The notes beneath the pieces were generated by a model. It was not told where the DNA came from and made no database searches. It worked only from the letters and a program-made list of their open reading frames with translations. Below are positions 11,618-22,835 of a stretch of DNA of 64,000 nucleotides, piece after piece (the first letter of the stretch is position 1; each line of letters begins with the position of its first letter). The translations under genes and the position numbers were made by a program. The DNA is from Calendula officinalis (Eukaryota > Streptophyta > Magnoliopsida > Asterales > Asteraceae), in assembly GCA_963853835.1 (NCBI GenBank), contig OY970820.1, positions 22,375,873 to 22,439,872 on the forward strand. Direction: 5' to 3'.

Positions 11618-14600
11618 CTCTTTTAAACTTATGTGCAGGGTGATCAAAGCAAACACGTCTGGTACTTAGACAGTGGTTTCTCAAGACATATGACTGGATA
11701 CAAATCCCTGCTTGAAGAGTTTGAAGTTTGTGCTGGTCCTCTAGTAATTTTTGGTGATAATGGTAGAGGCTCAACTGAAGGCTACATATCCATCTCAAAT
11801 GGATCTGTAAAGATCACAAGAGTTGGTTATGTGAACAGGCTGAAACATAATTTAATCAGCATTAGCCAACTATGTGATGCAGAGTTCTCAGTGAACTTTA
11901 AAGAGGAACGGTGACAGATAAAAGTGGAAAAGTAGTGCTTATAGCACCAAGAAACAACCATGTATATACACTTGACATGAATCCTCAAAACCAAGAAGTT
12001 TGTCTATTCTCTCACTCCACTGAAGAGCTAAACTGGTTGTGGCATAAAAGGCTATCTCACTTGAACTTTAAAAACATATCCAAGCTGTCCCGAGGACAGC
12101 TAGTGAATGGCTTGCCACAGATCAAGTATGAAAAAGATAAGCTTTGTTCAGCTTGTGAACAAGGTAAACAACATAAAAGCTCTTTCAAATCAAAGCAATG
12201 TTTCTCCATCGATAACTGCCTTCACATGCTTCACATGGATCTCTTTGGTCCTATGAGCACAAAAAGTCTAGGTGGGAAGAAATATACACTTGTTATCGTT
12301 GATGAATACTCACGATACACTTGGGTTATATTTCTTCGTAACAAAAGTGATGCAGCTGATGAAATCATCAAATTCATCAAGAAGATGGAACTTCTAAATG
12401 GGTCAAGAGTAAAGCAGCTGAGATCAGACAATGGTACTGAATTTAGAAATCGTACATTGGAAGACTTCTGTTTAGAAGTTGGGATCTCACAAAAATTTTC
12501 AGCCGCTAGAACACCTCAACAAAATGGTGTCGCTGAAAGAAGAAATAGAATCCTAATAGAAGCTGAAAGAACAATGCTTGCTGAGTCAAACATGCCAAAG
12601 CAATTTTGGGCAGAAGATGTTAACACAACTTGTTTCACTCAAAACAGGTCTCTCTATGTGAAGAGACACAAGAAAACTTCTTATGAGATTCTCCGTCAGA
12701 GGAAACCTTATATCGGTTTCTTTCATGTCTTTGGTTGTGTGTGTTTTGTGTTAAACACACGAGATCAGCTGAGTAAGTTCGACTCTAAAGCTGATGAAGC
12801 AATATTCTTGGGATACCCCACTGTATCTAAGGCATACAGAGTTTTCAACAAAAGACGACAAACATTGGAAGAATCTATAAATGTTACTTTTGAAGAACAC
12901 TCTAAAGCCTTAAATCCCACCTCTGCTGAATCATCTGACGCATTCCAGAGTTCAGATGTACCACCTTATAATGATACAGCTGAAGCATTCTCTGATGCTT
13001 TGAATCTTTTTGAAGTTCCAATAAATGATTCAGATGATACATTCCATGATGCTCCCACTTATCTTGTAGATATTGCAGCTGTCCAACAAGAGATTCCAAC
13101 AGCTAGAGCATCATCCAAGGCTATTTCTAAGCCACCTGTTCATACTTCAAGAAGATCTGTTCAAAATGAAGTAGTAAATCCTGCTAAGCATTCAGCCGCT
13201 CATCAAAGATCAAATTCTGCTCAATCCTCTTCCTCTTCAGTCGCTCCTCAATCCAAGTGGACCTCAGAACATCCAATTGAATTAATTATTGGAGATCCAC
13301 AACAAGGAGTGGTCACTAGAAGTAAGGCATCATGTAATCTTTGCCTATGGTCGTGTTTCTTAGCAGCTGAAGAACCAAAGAATATAAAAGCTGCATTAGA
13401 GAACTCCAGCTGGATTCAAGCGATGCAGGAAGAACTTAACCAATTTGAGGTCAACAAAGTGTGGCAGCTGGTGCCCCCACCAGCTGGTAAGACAATAATT
13501 GGTACCAAGTGGGTATTTAGAAACAAAATGGATGAAGAACGCGTGGTTATTCGCAACAAGGCTAGACTTGTTGCACAAGAATATTCTTAGCCCTATGCTG
13601 CTTACAAGAACTTCACAGTTTTTCAGATGGATGTGAAGAGTGCTTTCTTAAATGGCAAATTACAAGAGGAAGTCTACGTGAAACAACCCCCAGGTTTTGA
13701 AAATCCTAAATACTTAAACTACGTGTATAAGTTGGATAAGGCGCTGTATGGGTTGAAACAAGCTCCGCGTGCATGGTATGACACTCTCTCCACGTTCCTT
13801 CTAGCAAATGATTTCACCAGAGGAAAGATTGATAAAACCTTATTCATTCGTAAAATCAAAAGTGATATCATTCTTGTTCAAACTATGTGGATGACATAAT
13901 TTTTGGTGCTTCTGATGAAAACTTTGTAGACGTTTTTCAAAACTCATGTCTACAAAGTATGAGATGAGTATGATGGGTGAATTAACATATTTTCTTGGCT
14001 TACAAGTTAAGCAAACTAAAAATGGAATTTTTATAAATCAAGAAAAATATATCAAAGATCTTTTAAAGAAATTTGATATGAATTCATCATCATCAATGAA
14101 AACTCCAATGGCTCCTCCAAACAATCTAGATGCTGATACAACTGGGAAATCAGTTGATGTCACATTTTATAGAGGAATCATTGGATCATTGCTCTATCTC
14201 ACTGCCAGCAGACCAGACATTATGTTTGCCACTTGCATGTGTGCCAGGTATCAAGCTGATCCTAGAGAATCTCATTTAATAGCCGCTAAACGAATTTTGT
14301 GGTACCTTAAAGGTACTCCAAGCCTAGGTCTTTGGTATGCCAAAGACTCCGGGTTTGATCTAATTGGCTATTCAGATTCAGACTTTGCAGGTTGCAAGAT
14401 GGATAGAAAGAGCACCACAGGAGGATGTCAGCTGCTTGGTGGAAAACTAGTTAGCTGGACAAGCAAGAAACAAAATACTGTTTCTACCTCCACAGCTAAA
14501 GCAGAATATGTTGCTGCTGGAAGCTATTGTGCTCAAGTCCTTTGGATGAAGAATTAGTTGGTTGATTTTGATATGAACTTTTGCAAAGTTCCTATCTACT

Positions 14601-14824
14601 ACGATAACACAAGTGCTATTGCAATCAGCAACAACCCAGTTCTTCACTCAAGAACCAAACATATTGATATAAGGTATCATTTCATTAGAGATCACATTGA
14701 ACAAGGTGACGTTGAACTTCATTTCATTTCAACAGACCTTCAGCTAGCTGATTTATTCACTAAGCCTTTAGATGAAAAACGTTTCAATTTTTTAATCAGC
14801 GAGCTGGGTATGTTAAATGCTTAA
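11618..14824 (+). pseudogene. element A pol (protease, integrase, RT, RNase H; broken)
   Basis: Domains read in the Copia order. Protease is at about 11660 and reads DSGFSRHMTG, with Phe where Cys is usual. The GAG-pre-integrase motif WHKRLSHLNF is near 12040. The integrase core carries LHMDLFG, SDNGTEF and the NGVAERRNRI glutamate. RT is at 13390-13900 and RNase H at 14300-14800, ending LADLFTKPLDEKRF. Damage: a frameshift near 11911, a stop at 13588 followed by loss of about 20 codons of RT, a frameshift just before the YVDD catalytic motif (which survives in another frame at 13884), and a stop at 14555. It is non-functional. Confidence 0.9.
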
Positions 14825-15189
14825 ATCAACTGATGAAGTACTATCAGCAGCTGATATGTTCACCTTGTCACTTAGTACGTTTAGCTGACTAAAAACGTTT
14901 CAATTTAATCAATCAACTGAATAAAGCATCTCAAAATGATAACTTATCAAGTATTATACGTTAAATCGTTTGGTTTTCCTTGAAAAGGCATCTTTTTATC
15001 CCTATCCACACGTTCTCTGTGGCAAATATTTCCACTCGAGTGCAAATATTTGGCATTTATGAGAAATTGACACCTTTGACACAGAAACGGCTCCACTACC
15101 CCCTCTCTATCACATCCAACCACTTTTTCGCACGATAACCAACATTTCCATAGTTGGTTCGTAACTATCCATTTATAGTCCGGTTTATT
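14825..15189 (+). other. pol-ORF3 spacer of element A (left part)
   Basis: Non-coding spacer after pol. It begins with CAGCTGA-rich sequence (14838-14900) and becomes ordinary AT-rich DNA. TTATT at 15185-15189 is the left target duplication of element C. The spacer resumes at 34750. Confidence 0.6.
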
Positions 15190-16317
15190 TGAAGGATTTA
15201 TGTGTACAGTTAGTCAACCTATGTTGATACATCCATGCCTACGAAACACTTAATGGTCATACCGGTGAGTGCAGGTAATACGAGCAAGTTATGCAATGAT
15301 ACTACGAAGAGGAATGATTCATAATAGTCATTACGAATCAGTTAAGTATTAAGTTAAGTTTAACTTATTACTAGATTAGTTTAACTAACTAATTAATACA
15401 AGTAGTTGTACATTTACTAGTTGAGTAAATATAGAATGTGTTAATTATAGATTATCCATGATATGATTTAAAGCTATTAAATCATATAGTAATTGGATAA
15501 TATTGTTGTATAAATTATATAAAGGTTATTATATAATTAATTATTAAAAGTATAAATACAAGTATATAATTCGTGTATATGGGTACCGAATTATTAGTGT
15601 ATTAATACTAGACATTTAGTAGTTAAGTGCAACAATAATAAACTAGCAAAACTATAAGGGATGGAAGTGTAAAAAGGAAGTTTAATTAAGAAGTTAATCT
15701 TAATTAAACTAGAAGGGTTTTAAGTGTAAGATCTTCTATTATAAATAGGAGGCTTATGACTTAACCCTAGATGTTGATTCCTTACACCTAAATCACGAAA
15801 TCCCTAGCCCCACTCTCCTCCATTCGGCCGAAACTTGGAACACAAGTTTGTGTTCTTCGTTCCTTCTTCGTGTTCTTCAAGTATTGAAGAACAAGATCAC
15901 TGCAAGTGATCAACTAGAAGATCGCTCGTCGTGTTCATCATCAGTGGATCTATCTTAAGCATTAACCTAAGGTATGTTTCATGGAACACACTTTCTTCCT
16001 CTCCTCTTGTTCGATCGGACGAGAATACCAAGAACCCTAGGGTTCTTGGTGAGTGTTCGATGAACACACACAAGTATGTGTGTGTTCTCGAGTTTTTCAT
16101 ACTAGGTTTTCTTTCTTGTTAATCTAATCTAGATTTCCAACATCCCAATCCTTTAGAGTTTAAGGATTTGGTTTAATCCCACTTCTGCTTTTAGGGATTA
16201 AATCAGCTAGTTGGTTTCAACCGGTCAAGAACAAGTTCATGTGCTTGATCAGTGTGGTCGAACCAAGCATACTAGGAGGTCGGTCCTATGGGCCGATCAA
16301 TTATGTGAAACCCTTCA
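15190..16317 (+). repeat. element C 5' LTR
   Basis: 1128-bp LTR, TGAAGG to CCTTCA. A TATA-like TATTATAAATAGG lies at 15738-15750, followed within 60-90 bases by CCCTAGATGTTGATTCC, consistent with U3/R. Near-identical to 33608-34749; the right copy has an extra short run of CGTTCTT repeats. Confidence 0.9.
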
Positions 16318-16439
16318 GTGGTATCAGAGCCAGGTTTAGAGATCTAAACTAGATTAACAAAGTTTGTTTGTTTAATTTTTAAATTAAAGTCTTTCTTTTT
16401 TGTTCCAATTTTTTTCCTTCTTCTTCTTGAATTTCGAAA

Positions 16440-16930
16440 AAGGGTAAGAACCCTAGACCTAGAACATTAAACTAGTTTAGTTTAATTGGTCAAAAGGTTT
16501 CTAAGAACCCTAGTAATTTTCGAAAATTCTAAAGAACCCTAGGATCAAGAACATTAAACTAGTTTAGTTTAATTGATCAAAAGACTTCTTTTCTTAACCC
16601 TAGTAATTTTCGAAATAGTAAAAGAACCCTAGGATCAAGTATGTTAAACAAGATTTGTTTAATTGATCAAAAGGATTCTTTCCTTTTTCCCCATGGAATT
16701 CGAAATATAGGAAAAACCCTAGGATCAAGTATGTTAAACAAGATTTGTTTAATTGATCAAAAGGATTCTTTCCTAATCCCTTAGTGATTTCAAAATCTAG
16801 AGGTTACTTAGACACCAAGTTTGTTAAACTAGCCTAATTTAATTGGTGGAAAAGTTTCCTAGGTCTAGGGATTTTCGAAACCCTAAAGAACCCTAGAACA
16901 TTAAACTAGTTTGAGTTTAATTATTTAAAA
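16440..16930 (+). repeat. tandem array of about 90 bp in the element C leader
   Basis: Five to six imperfect units, starting near 16442, 16531, 16620, 16711, 16801 and 16886. Each contains AAGAACCCTAG, a TTAAACTAGTTTAGTTTAATT-like segment, GATCAAAAG and a TTTTCGAAA-like end. The middle units (16620-16800) are the most alike, suggesting recent unequal exchange or replication slippage. Confidence 0.75.
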
Positions 16931-17321
16931 GAGTTAATTAGAATGATAATCTAAAACCTAGTTAATTAAACAAGTTTATGTTTAATAGGTTTAATTATTA
17001 TTTTGATGGATTTATTAAAAACTAGTTCTTTAAACCTAGAAATTTAGACGAAGTTTTATTGTCTATAAGGTTTAAATTAAAAAGTTTAAATAAATTTATT
17101 AAGGTTATAATCTATCTTAGAATTTAAACAAAGTTTATTGTTTAGATAGGATTGATTAAAATTAATCTTTTAATAAATGTATTTGATCAAGAAAGTCAAA
17201 ACCCTAGTTTTGATTGATCAAGAACAAGATTAGGCTTTAACTAATTATTAGTAGGGAATTAATAAAGATTAAAGGAAGTGTTAATTTTTAAAGTTCTAAA
17301 ATTAACAAGATGTATTTATTT

Positions 17322-17324
<3 letters not shown>

Positions 17325-17408
<84 letters not shown>
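17325..17408. repeat. (TA)n microsatellite
   Basis: About 84 bases of TA dinucleotide in the leader of element C. The open frame across it (repeated Ile-Tyr) is an artefact. Confidence 0.97.
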
Positions 17409-17410
<2 letters not shown>

Positions 17411-18201
17411 AAAGAAGAATGAATTTTAATAGATATAATAAGTTTATACGTTTTTTAATTAGATTGAGTTAAAATACATACGTGTAAATTAGATGTTATA
17501 TTCTTATTAGAATGTTACAAGTTTATTATAAAGTAATGAAATATATATGTATATATTAAATACAAAGTTAAATGGAACAATTAAAAAGATAATGTTATTT
17601 TTTATCTTAGAGGATAATAGAATAACTAGTTATTGTATAAAGTTGTTATATAATTAAGACTAGAAAGTACAAAGTTATAATTTTATTATAACTAGAAATT
17701 GTACAAGTTGAAATTATATGATAAACTAGAAATATACAAAGTTATATATTATATAATATTATAAGGTGTATAAAGTTATAAGTGATTATAGCTAGATAAT
17801 TATACAAGTATAATATAAGTATTTTACAAGTCATGTAATATATTAGATTAATGATCAAGGATAAATAACAAGAAAACTTTATAACCTATATTTAACTAGT
17901 TCAAGTTAAATGTAAGAAAGGTTTAAACAAACTAAGAATTATTATATATAGTCTTTATATAATAAGTTTATTAGTTTCACCAAGTATAGACCGGTGATTG
18001 TGTTTGCTCAAGTTCCATCATAGTTGTTGGAGCTAGTGGGAGCTACACAAGAAAATCACAAAGTTTATAAGTGTGTCGTTAAGACATAAGTTTTGGTCGA
18101 ATCTAGTAAGTCAAAACAAATGTTTAATTTCATTATTACACATATGAAAAGCTAGGTGTGTTAAACTAGTTTTATGTTTCAAGTTTATGAATCATAAAAG
18201 A

Positions 18202-18820
18202 TGTCAGGATCGATTAACTATAAACAAGTTAATAAACACCTTAGATCTATTTGATGATAGAAGTTGCAGCGGATCAACACTATATCAATAATTAAGAACG
18301 ATGAACTGTAAGAACAATATGTAAGAATATTAAGAACACAGTTTCACAAAAAGCTTCAATGTATATTATTGAGTTAACAATACACACGTACGTTTACAAT
18401 TCGTAAGGAACTATATATAATAGTCCTTGAAGCTAAACTATTTACCCTAGTTATTCTAGGATACGATTTACATCTAATTATAAACGATATACATTGATTT
18501 ACATTCTATAACTATCTCTGCGAAGATCTTGGACTTGATATGTTCCATAAACGCGTATCAGTAGTAAAACCAATCACCAGTAGTAAATAAGTAACATCAG
18601 TAGTAAACTTGGTGATCAGTAGTAAGTCCAGAAACCAACGTCAGTAGTAACTACAATGATCAGTAGTATCTTCAATCTTTGTATGATCAGTAGTAACTAA
18701 GTTATAGAGAACACCAGCATCAACTTCATCAGTAGTAAATGTTTCTGCCCCATCAGTAATAAACATAATTATCACTAACTGCAGTATCAGTACTAAGTTG
18801 ATCTGTGATTTGCTCTAACA
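18202..18820 (-). repeat. element B 3' LTR
   Basis: 619 bp, nearly identical to 29013-29631. On the minus strand U3 comes first (18820 downwards) and contains eight exact TACTACTG words between about 18760 and 18560. The TATA box (TATTATATATAG) follows near 18425-18413. Confidence 0.95.
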
Positions 18821-18831
18821 ATCTCCCCCTA
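18821..18831 (-). other. polypurine tract of element B
   Basis: TAGGGGGAGAT on the minus strand abuts the 3' LTR. The same word occurs in element A at 39291-39301, which supports a common lineage. It primes plus-strand DNA synthesis. Confidence 0.9.
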
Positions 18832-18856
18832 AACTTATTGATTATCCTTTAATCAA

Positions 18857-21800
18857 TCAAGTTTTCTTCTGTTCTTCTTCTTCTTTCTTTCTTCTTTCTA
18901 ATGTTCTTTGATTTTGTTGAAGTCTTTGTTCAATTATGTATTTGCTGTTCTTCTTGGTAAAGTAATTCAATTTATTTTGGAACATAACTGCATCAAAGGG
19001 CTTCATTAGAGTGTTGATGAATATCTGATACATTTCCTTTTCTGAGTGAGGATATTCTCTTTCATATAAGTACAACTCACAATTTTTACTTGATCTTTCA
19101 AAGAAATACATATTGCAAGTTGGGAGAACATTCCATGCATACACATTTTCTGGATTTGTAAATAACTTTGGATAGTTATCTGGATAAAAAGCTGCATCAA
19201 TCATTCTTGTTAAGTATCCAGCTCCAGATTCTTTCCAAGATTTCTTTGACATTCTTGGTTTTCCAATGATCAGAAGTTTAATCACATCACTTCTTGTACA
19301 GGATCTGATCAAAGGTAACCATCCAGTAAACTTTTGAATGATTTTGTCTTCCCTTACAACTAATAGAACATTATTGGGCAAGACTTTCCAGTTTAGTATG
19401 GGGTTATTTTGAAGTGGAGCAACAGGTACTTCAAGAACAGGTATAATTTCTTCTTGTTTTGCTTTCTTTTGAAAACTCTGTTCTTGAGCTTCATTCTTTC
19501 TTTTCTTTGTCTGAGAAGATGAGGATTCACCAATAGTAAACACACTATTATCTTTAATTAAATTTGGACTTATTGGGATTAAGGTTTTTGCTGATTTCAA
19601 TTTCTTTTCTTCTTCAGCCTCTTGTTCAATTAAATCTTTCCTTTTTGCAGTACAGTATTTTTCACTTATGGTTGTCATCTTCATTCTTCCAAAAGATTTT
19701 GCACTGTGACCTTTTGTCTTTAGAAAGTCTATCATAAGAGACTTTTGTTCAAATATATCATCTGGTAAATCACCTTTTGTTCTTTTGCATTCTGCTACAA
19801 GATCTTCAAGACAATTTAGATGTTCTTCTTCTACTTTTCTAAGCCTTTTGAACTCTGCTTCTTGGGCTTCTATCTGAACATCTTTAACTTGAACAGGTAA
19901 TTTAACAGGAATTTCTCTTTGATTTTTCTTCTTTTCAAGAGCTTGATATTTAGCTACTTTCTCCCAATATCTTTTATCCTTCACCTTCCATTTATCTTGT
20001 TTATCAGCTCTCACCAGATTAATCTTGTTTACCATGTAATGACCAAGAGCTCTGTTAGGGTAATCTTCATCATATACTTCTTTACCCTTTCCAATATGTG
20101 CTGTAGGTGGAGGTGGAATATACTTCATGTCTGGAACTTCTCTTATTATAATAGAGGGAGAAAATGATCTGATTTCATTCTGTTGAAGTATTTTTGGATG
20201 TGGAGGAAGTGAGCATTCATCAACCTCAAACCAATTCACATTATCATCAATGTCAGGTATGATAAGTGGTTGATCAGGTGTTGGTGGTTTGGTAATGATG
20301 ACATGTCTCCTAGCATCAATGAGTTCAGGAAATTGTAGTTCTTCCTCATCAGTAGTAACCAGAGTAGTTACTACTGGTGTTATTTCAGGAGTTACTACTG
20401 ATAGGGCATCAGTAGTGTTTAGTGCAGTTAATTCCTCTTCTTGACTTACTACTGCTATATCATCAGTAGTAGGAGTTACTACTGGTATCTCTGTTTCAAC
20501 TTGTTCTTCCATTATAGCAGTAGTAATTGGCTCATCTTCTGTAATCATCATCTCTAGGCCTTCATCATCTTCTGTTTCTTTTAAATTCAAGAGGGAGGAA
20601 GCTGCTGCTGCAATAGATTCATCAATCATTGTCTGTATGTTATCCTTCTCCCCCTTAGTGAGCTCAACTGGAGGAGCCTCACTATCATCAATCTTCTTTT
20701 TCAATTTTCTGATAAGCTTTGATTGTTGATGAAGCCTAAGTTCATATTGTCTCATTCTTTTGTTGATGATATTTACATTTCTTTTCATAGCAGCCATAGT
20801 TTTTCCTTGATTTGTTTGGTAATAAAGACAATCTTGTACAGTGGATTCCAAGGAATCCACTTTAGCCGTCAATTGTTGGATTTTAATACTGCCCTCACTC
20901 CATCTAGCAAGATCATCGGGCTTACTAACAGGTACATTGGTTTTAAGGTTTTCCTTCCTTTCCATCAATTCCACAGATCTGCCCTCATCACTGCTTGGTG
21001 ATTCATTGGGTCTTTTAGACATTCTCTTCTTCCTAGAAGAAGCAGAGATGCCTCCCCTTGTGGTTTCTTGGCACCGGGGTCCTTTGAGTAACTCCTCAAA
21101 TGAGTCATCACTCAAAGTTGCCGAGGTTTGGGTCCTATTGATGTTTTCACTGTCCTGTGCACCCACCTTTGGGGCATCAGTAGTGAAAGCCCTCCCCTCA
21201 TGTCCTCTCTCCTCCTTGGAGGACAACTCTTTGAGCCTGGGGTGTGACTCGATTTGTCCCCTGGTGTCCTTTAAAGATTTCTTTCTTTTATAGATTGTGG
21301 ATATATTTTTGGTTTTGTTTGGTAGGTCTTCTACAGAGTGAAGAGTAGCACTCTGCAGATTTATATCAAGTTCCTGGGACACATTCAGGACTTCTGTTTG
21401 AGTTGGTGATTGAGTGGCTATATGGGGTGGTGTTTGGGCTGTATGTGGGGGTGATGGAGTGGGTTGAGGTTCAACTTGGGTTGTAGCAATGGTTGAACCT
21501 TCTCCAATGTTGGGTTGATCTTTGATCATGTTTGGAAACAAAGGGGTTTCCTTCCCTGAAAATTTAAATTGTTTTCTCATGTTTGAGAAAACTTTCTTGT
21601 TCAACTCAGGTAGTACAAAAATGTTTTTAGGAGTTGACAAGTTTTGTAATTCACAGTTTATGATATGTTGTAGAAATCTGGGATACATTAAAAATTTAGA
21701 AGAACTAAGATTTCCCAACATACCATCAAAAATCATATTAGAAAAATTGAATACTTGGTCTGTGCATAAACATACAACAGCAGATGCTATTGCCTTGTTA

Positions 21801-22288
21801 AACTCATTCCAAGTACTTCTTTTAGGAGAAATACAATGCTGAATGGTATGAACCAGAAATTTCCATTGTGGGGATAGAAGGCCTTTTTGAAAAGTTACAA
21901 TATTAAGTCTGCCTTCATACCCCATTTTATTTAAAGTATCAGCAATGTATTCCTTAGGAAGAGTATACATACCTGAATCATCATGAAGTTGTAGATGATG
22001 TCTGATTGATTGTTCAGTTACAGTGATGTACTTTCCATCTACTTTTGATTTTATCATGGATGATGTTGTTCCTTCTGTTCGCTCAGCATTGGTCCAGAAA
22101 TCCACCAAGTGCTGTTGATATGCCTTCGGCTTTACAGTTAAGGCAAACTGTATATACGAATTTCTCAAGAATTTTACGATTGGACGGAAATCTTTTGTTC
22201 CGTCGGGATTCTTTAAAAATGCAACCATGTTGTGAAATTCTGAGTATTTGAGATCAGTTTGCACATCGAGAGATTGTAAAGTTGCCAT
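18857..22288 (-). CDS. element B third ORF (env-position protein of unknown function)
   Basis: A 1143-codon open frame between pol and the 3' LTR, where SIRE-type Copia elements carry an extra (sometimes called env-like) ORF. Residues about 1-250 form a globular domain (DFRPIVKFLR, HLVDFW, KVDGKYITVTEQSIR) that recurs in the broken third ORF of element A. A Pro/Thr/Ser-rich region with basic clusters (YKRKKSLKD, SSRKKRMSKRP) follows. A coiled coil lies at about 470-545, an acidic VVTPE/TTD-rich stretch at about 560-680, a Lys/Glu-rich helical region at about 740-920, and a second globular domain at about 950-1110. I see no signal peptide or transmembrane helix, so an envelope role is not supported. 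Coding of the TTD and VVTP stretches coincides with the dispersed TACTACTG motif. Function unknown. Confidence 0.85.
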   Translation of the reverse strand: MATLQSLDVQTDLKYSEFHNMVAFLKNPDGTKDFRPIVKFLRNSYIQFALTVKPKAYQQHLVDFWTNAERTEGTTSSMIKSKVDGKYITVTEQSIRHHLQLHDDSGMYTLPKEYIADTLNKMGYEGRLNIVTFQKGLLSPQWKFLVHTIQHCISPKRSTWNEFNKAIASAVVCLCTDQVFNFSNMIFDGMLGNLSSSKFLMYPRFLQHIINCELQNLSTPKNIFVLPELNKKVFSNMRKQFKFSGKETPLFPNMIKDQPNIGEGSTIATTQVEPQPTPSPPHTAQTPPHIATQSPTQTEVLNVSQELDINLQSATLHSVEDLPNKTKNISTIYKRKKSLKDTRGQIESHPRLKELSSKEERGHEGRAFTTDAPKVGAQDSENINRTQTSATLSDDSFEELLKGPRCQETTRGGISASSRKKRMSKRPNESPSSDEGRSVELMERKENLKTNVPVSKPDDLARWSEGSIKIQQLTAKVDSLESTVQDCLYYQTNQGKTMAAMKRNVNIINKRMRQYELRLHQQSKLIRKLKKKIDDSEAPPVELTKGEKDNIQTMIDESIAAAASSLLNLKETEDDEGLEMMITEDEPITTAIMEEQVETEIPVVTPTTDDIAVVSQEEELTALNTTDALSVVTPEITPVVTTLVTTDEEELQFPELIDARRHVIITKPPTPDQPLIIPDIDDNVNWFEVDECSLPPHPKILQQNEIRSFSPSIIIREVPDMKYIPPPPTAHIGKGKEVYDEDYPNRALGHYMVNKINLVRADKQDKWKVKDKRYWEKVAKYQALEKKKNQREIPVKLPVQVKDVQIEAQEAEFKRLRKVEEEHLNCLEDLVAECKRTKGDLPDDIFEQKSLMIDFLKTKGHSAKSFGRMKMTTISEKYCTAKRKDLIEQEAEEEKKLKSAKTLIPISPNLIKDNSVFTIGESSSSQTKKRKNEAQEQSFQKKAKQEEIIPVLEVPVAPLQNNPILNWKVLPNNVLLVVREDKIIQKFTGWLPLIRSCTRSDVIKLLIIGKPRMSKKSWKESGAGYLTRMIDAAFYPDNYPKLFTNPENVYAWNVLPTCNMYFFERSSKNCELYLYEREYPHSEKEMYQIFINTLMKPFDAVMFQNKLNYFTKKNSKYIIEQRLQQNQRTLERRKKEEEEQKKT

Positions 22289-22835
22289 TGTTTTTTGAGT
22301 TTTTGCAAGAATTTTGTTAGTGATGAAGAGTTTTTGATCGTAAACTAGGGTTTATCGAGAGGTGTTTAGAGAATCGAAGTGAAGATAATGCTAAATTAAT
22401 CATCTGCCGCCTTTTATATCTTTCGATTAAACCTGCAAAACTACGAAAATAGCCTTCGAATCATAACATAACGGTTATTTTCATGGGGGTTAGTTTGGTA
22501 ATTGTGTTTATGAAAGACCAGTAGTAAATAAGATATCAGTAGTAAAACGTCAGTAGTATCTACTAACATCAGTAATGACTAAGGATTTTGACATCAGTAG
22601 TAATTATAGACATCAGTAGTAACCATTACCACACAAGACCATTAGTATATGTGAATACCAGTAGTACTGACTTACCAGTAGTATCCATGTAAACCTAAAA
22701 TACACCAGTAGTAATGAACTATCAGTAGTATTTTGTGCATACACTTTCACACCAGTAGTACAGCAATACCAGTAGTAAAACACTTAAGAAAAATATTTTA
22801 TAACACTAAATTTACACATGATTTTAAGAGAGTTT
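22289..22835 (-). promoter_or_regulatory. pol-ORF3 spacer of element B packed with CAGTAGTA motifs
   Basis: This 547-bp non-coding spacer contains about eleven exact CAGTAGT words on the plus strand between 22520 and 22790 (TACTACTG on the element's sense strand), mostly preceded by AC, AT or GT. The rest is AT-rich. A spacer in this position could drive or splice ORF3 expression or serve as a binding platform; the sequence does not decide which. Confidence 0.5.

Larger units (their letters stand above)
16318..18201 (+). other. element C leader, left part
   Basis: Untranslated leader after the primer site. It contains a tandem array (16440-16930), a TA microsatellite (17325-17408) and then AT-rich DNA with no ORF of note. 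AAAGA at 18197-18201 is the left target duplication of element B. The leader resumes at 29637. Confidence 0.6.

Noticed and set aside
17278..17472. 65-codon open frame with repeated Ile-Tyr
   Set aside because: It is a translation of the TA microsatellite in the element C leader.
18560..18760. CRISPR-like array from regularly recurring CAGTAGT
   Set aside because: The word is too short, spacing is irregular, it also lies in coding DNA, and the DNA is plant nuclear.
18857..22288. Envelope glycoprotein gene of a plant retrovirus
   Set aside because: Position suggests it, but I find no signal peptide, transmembrane helix or Cys-rich ectodomain; the NTT words in gag come from the DNA motif and are not evidence of glycosylation.
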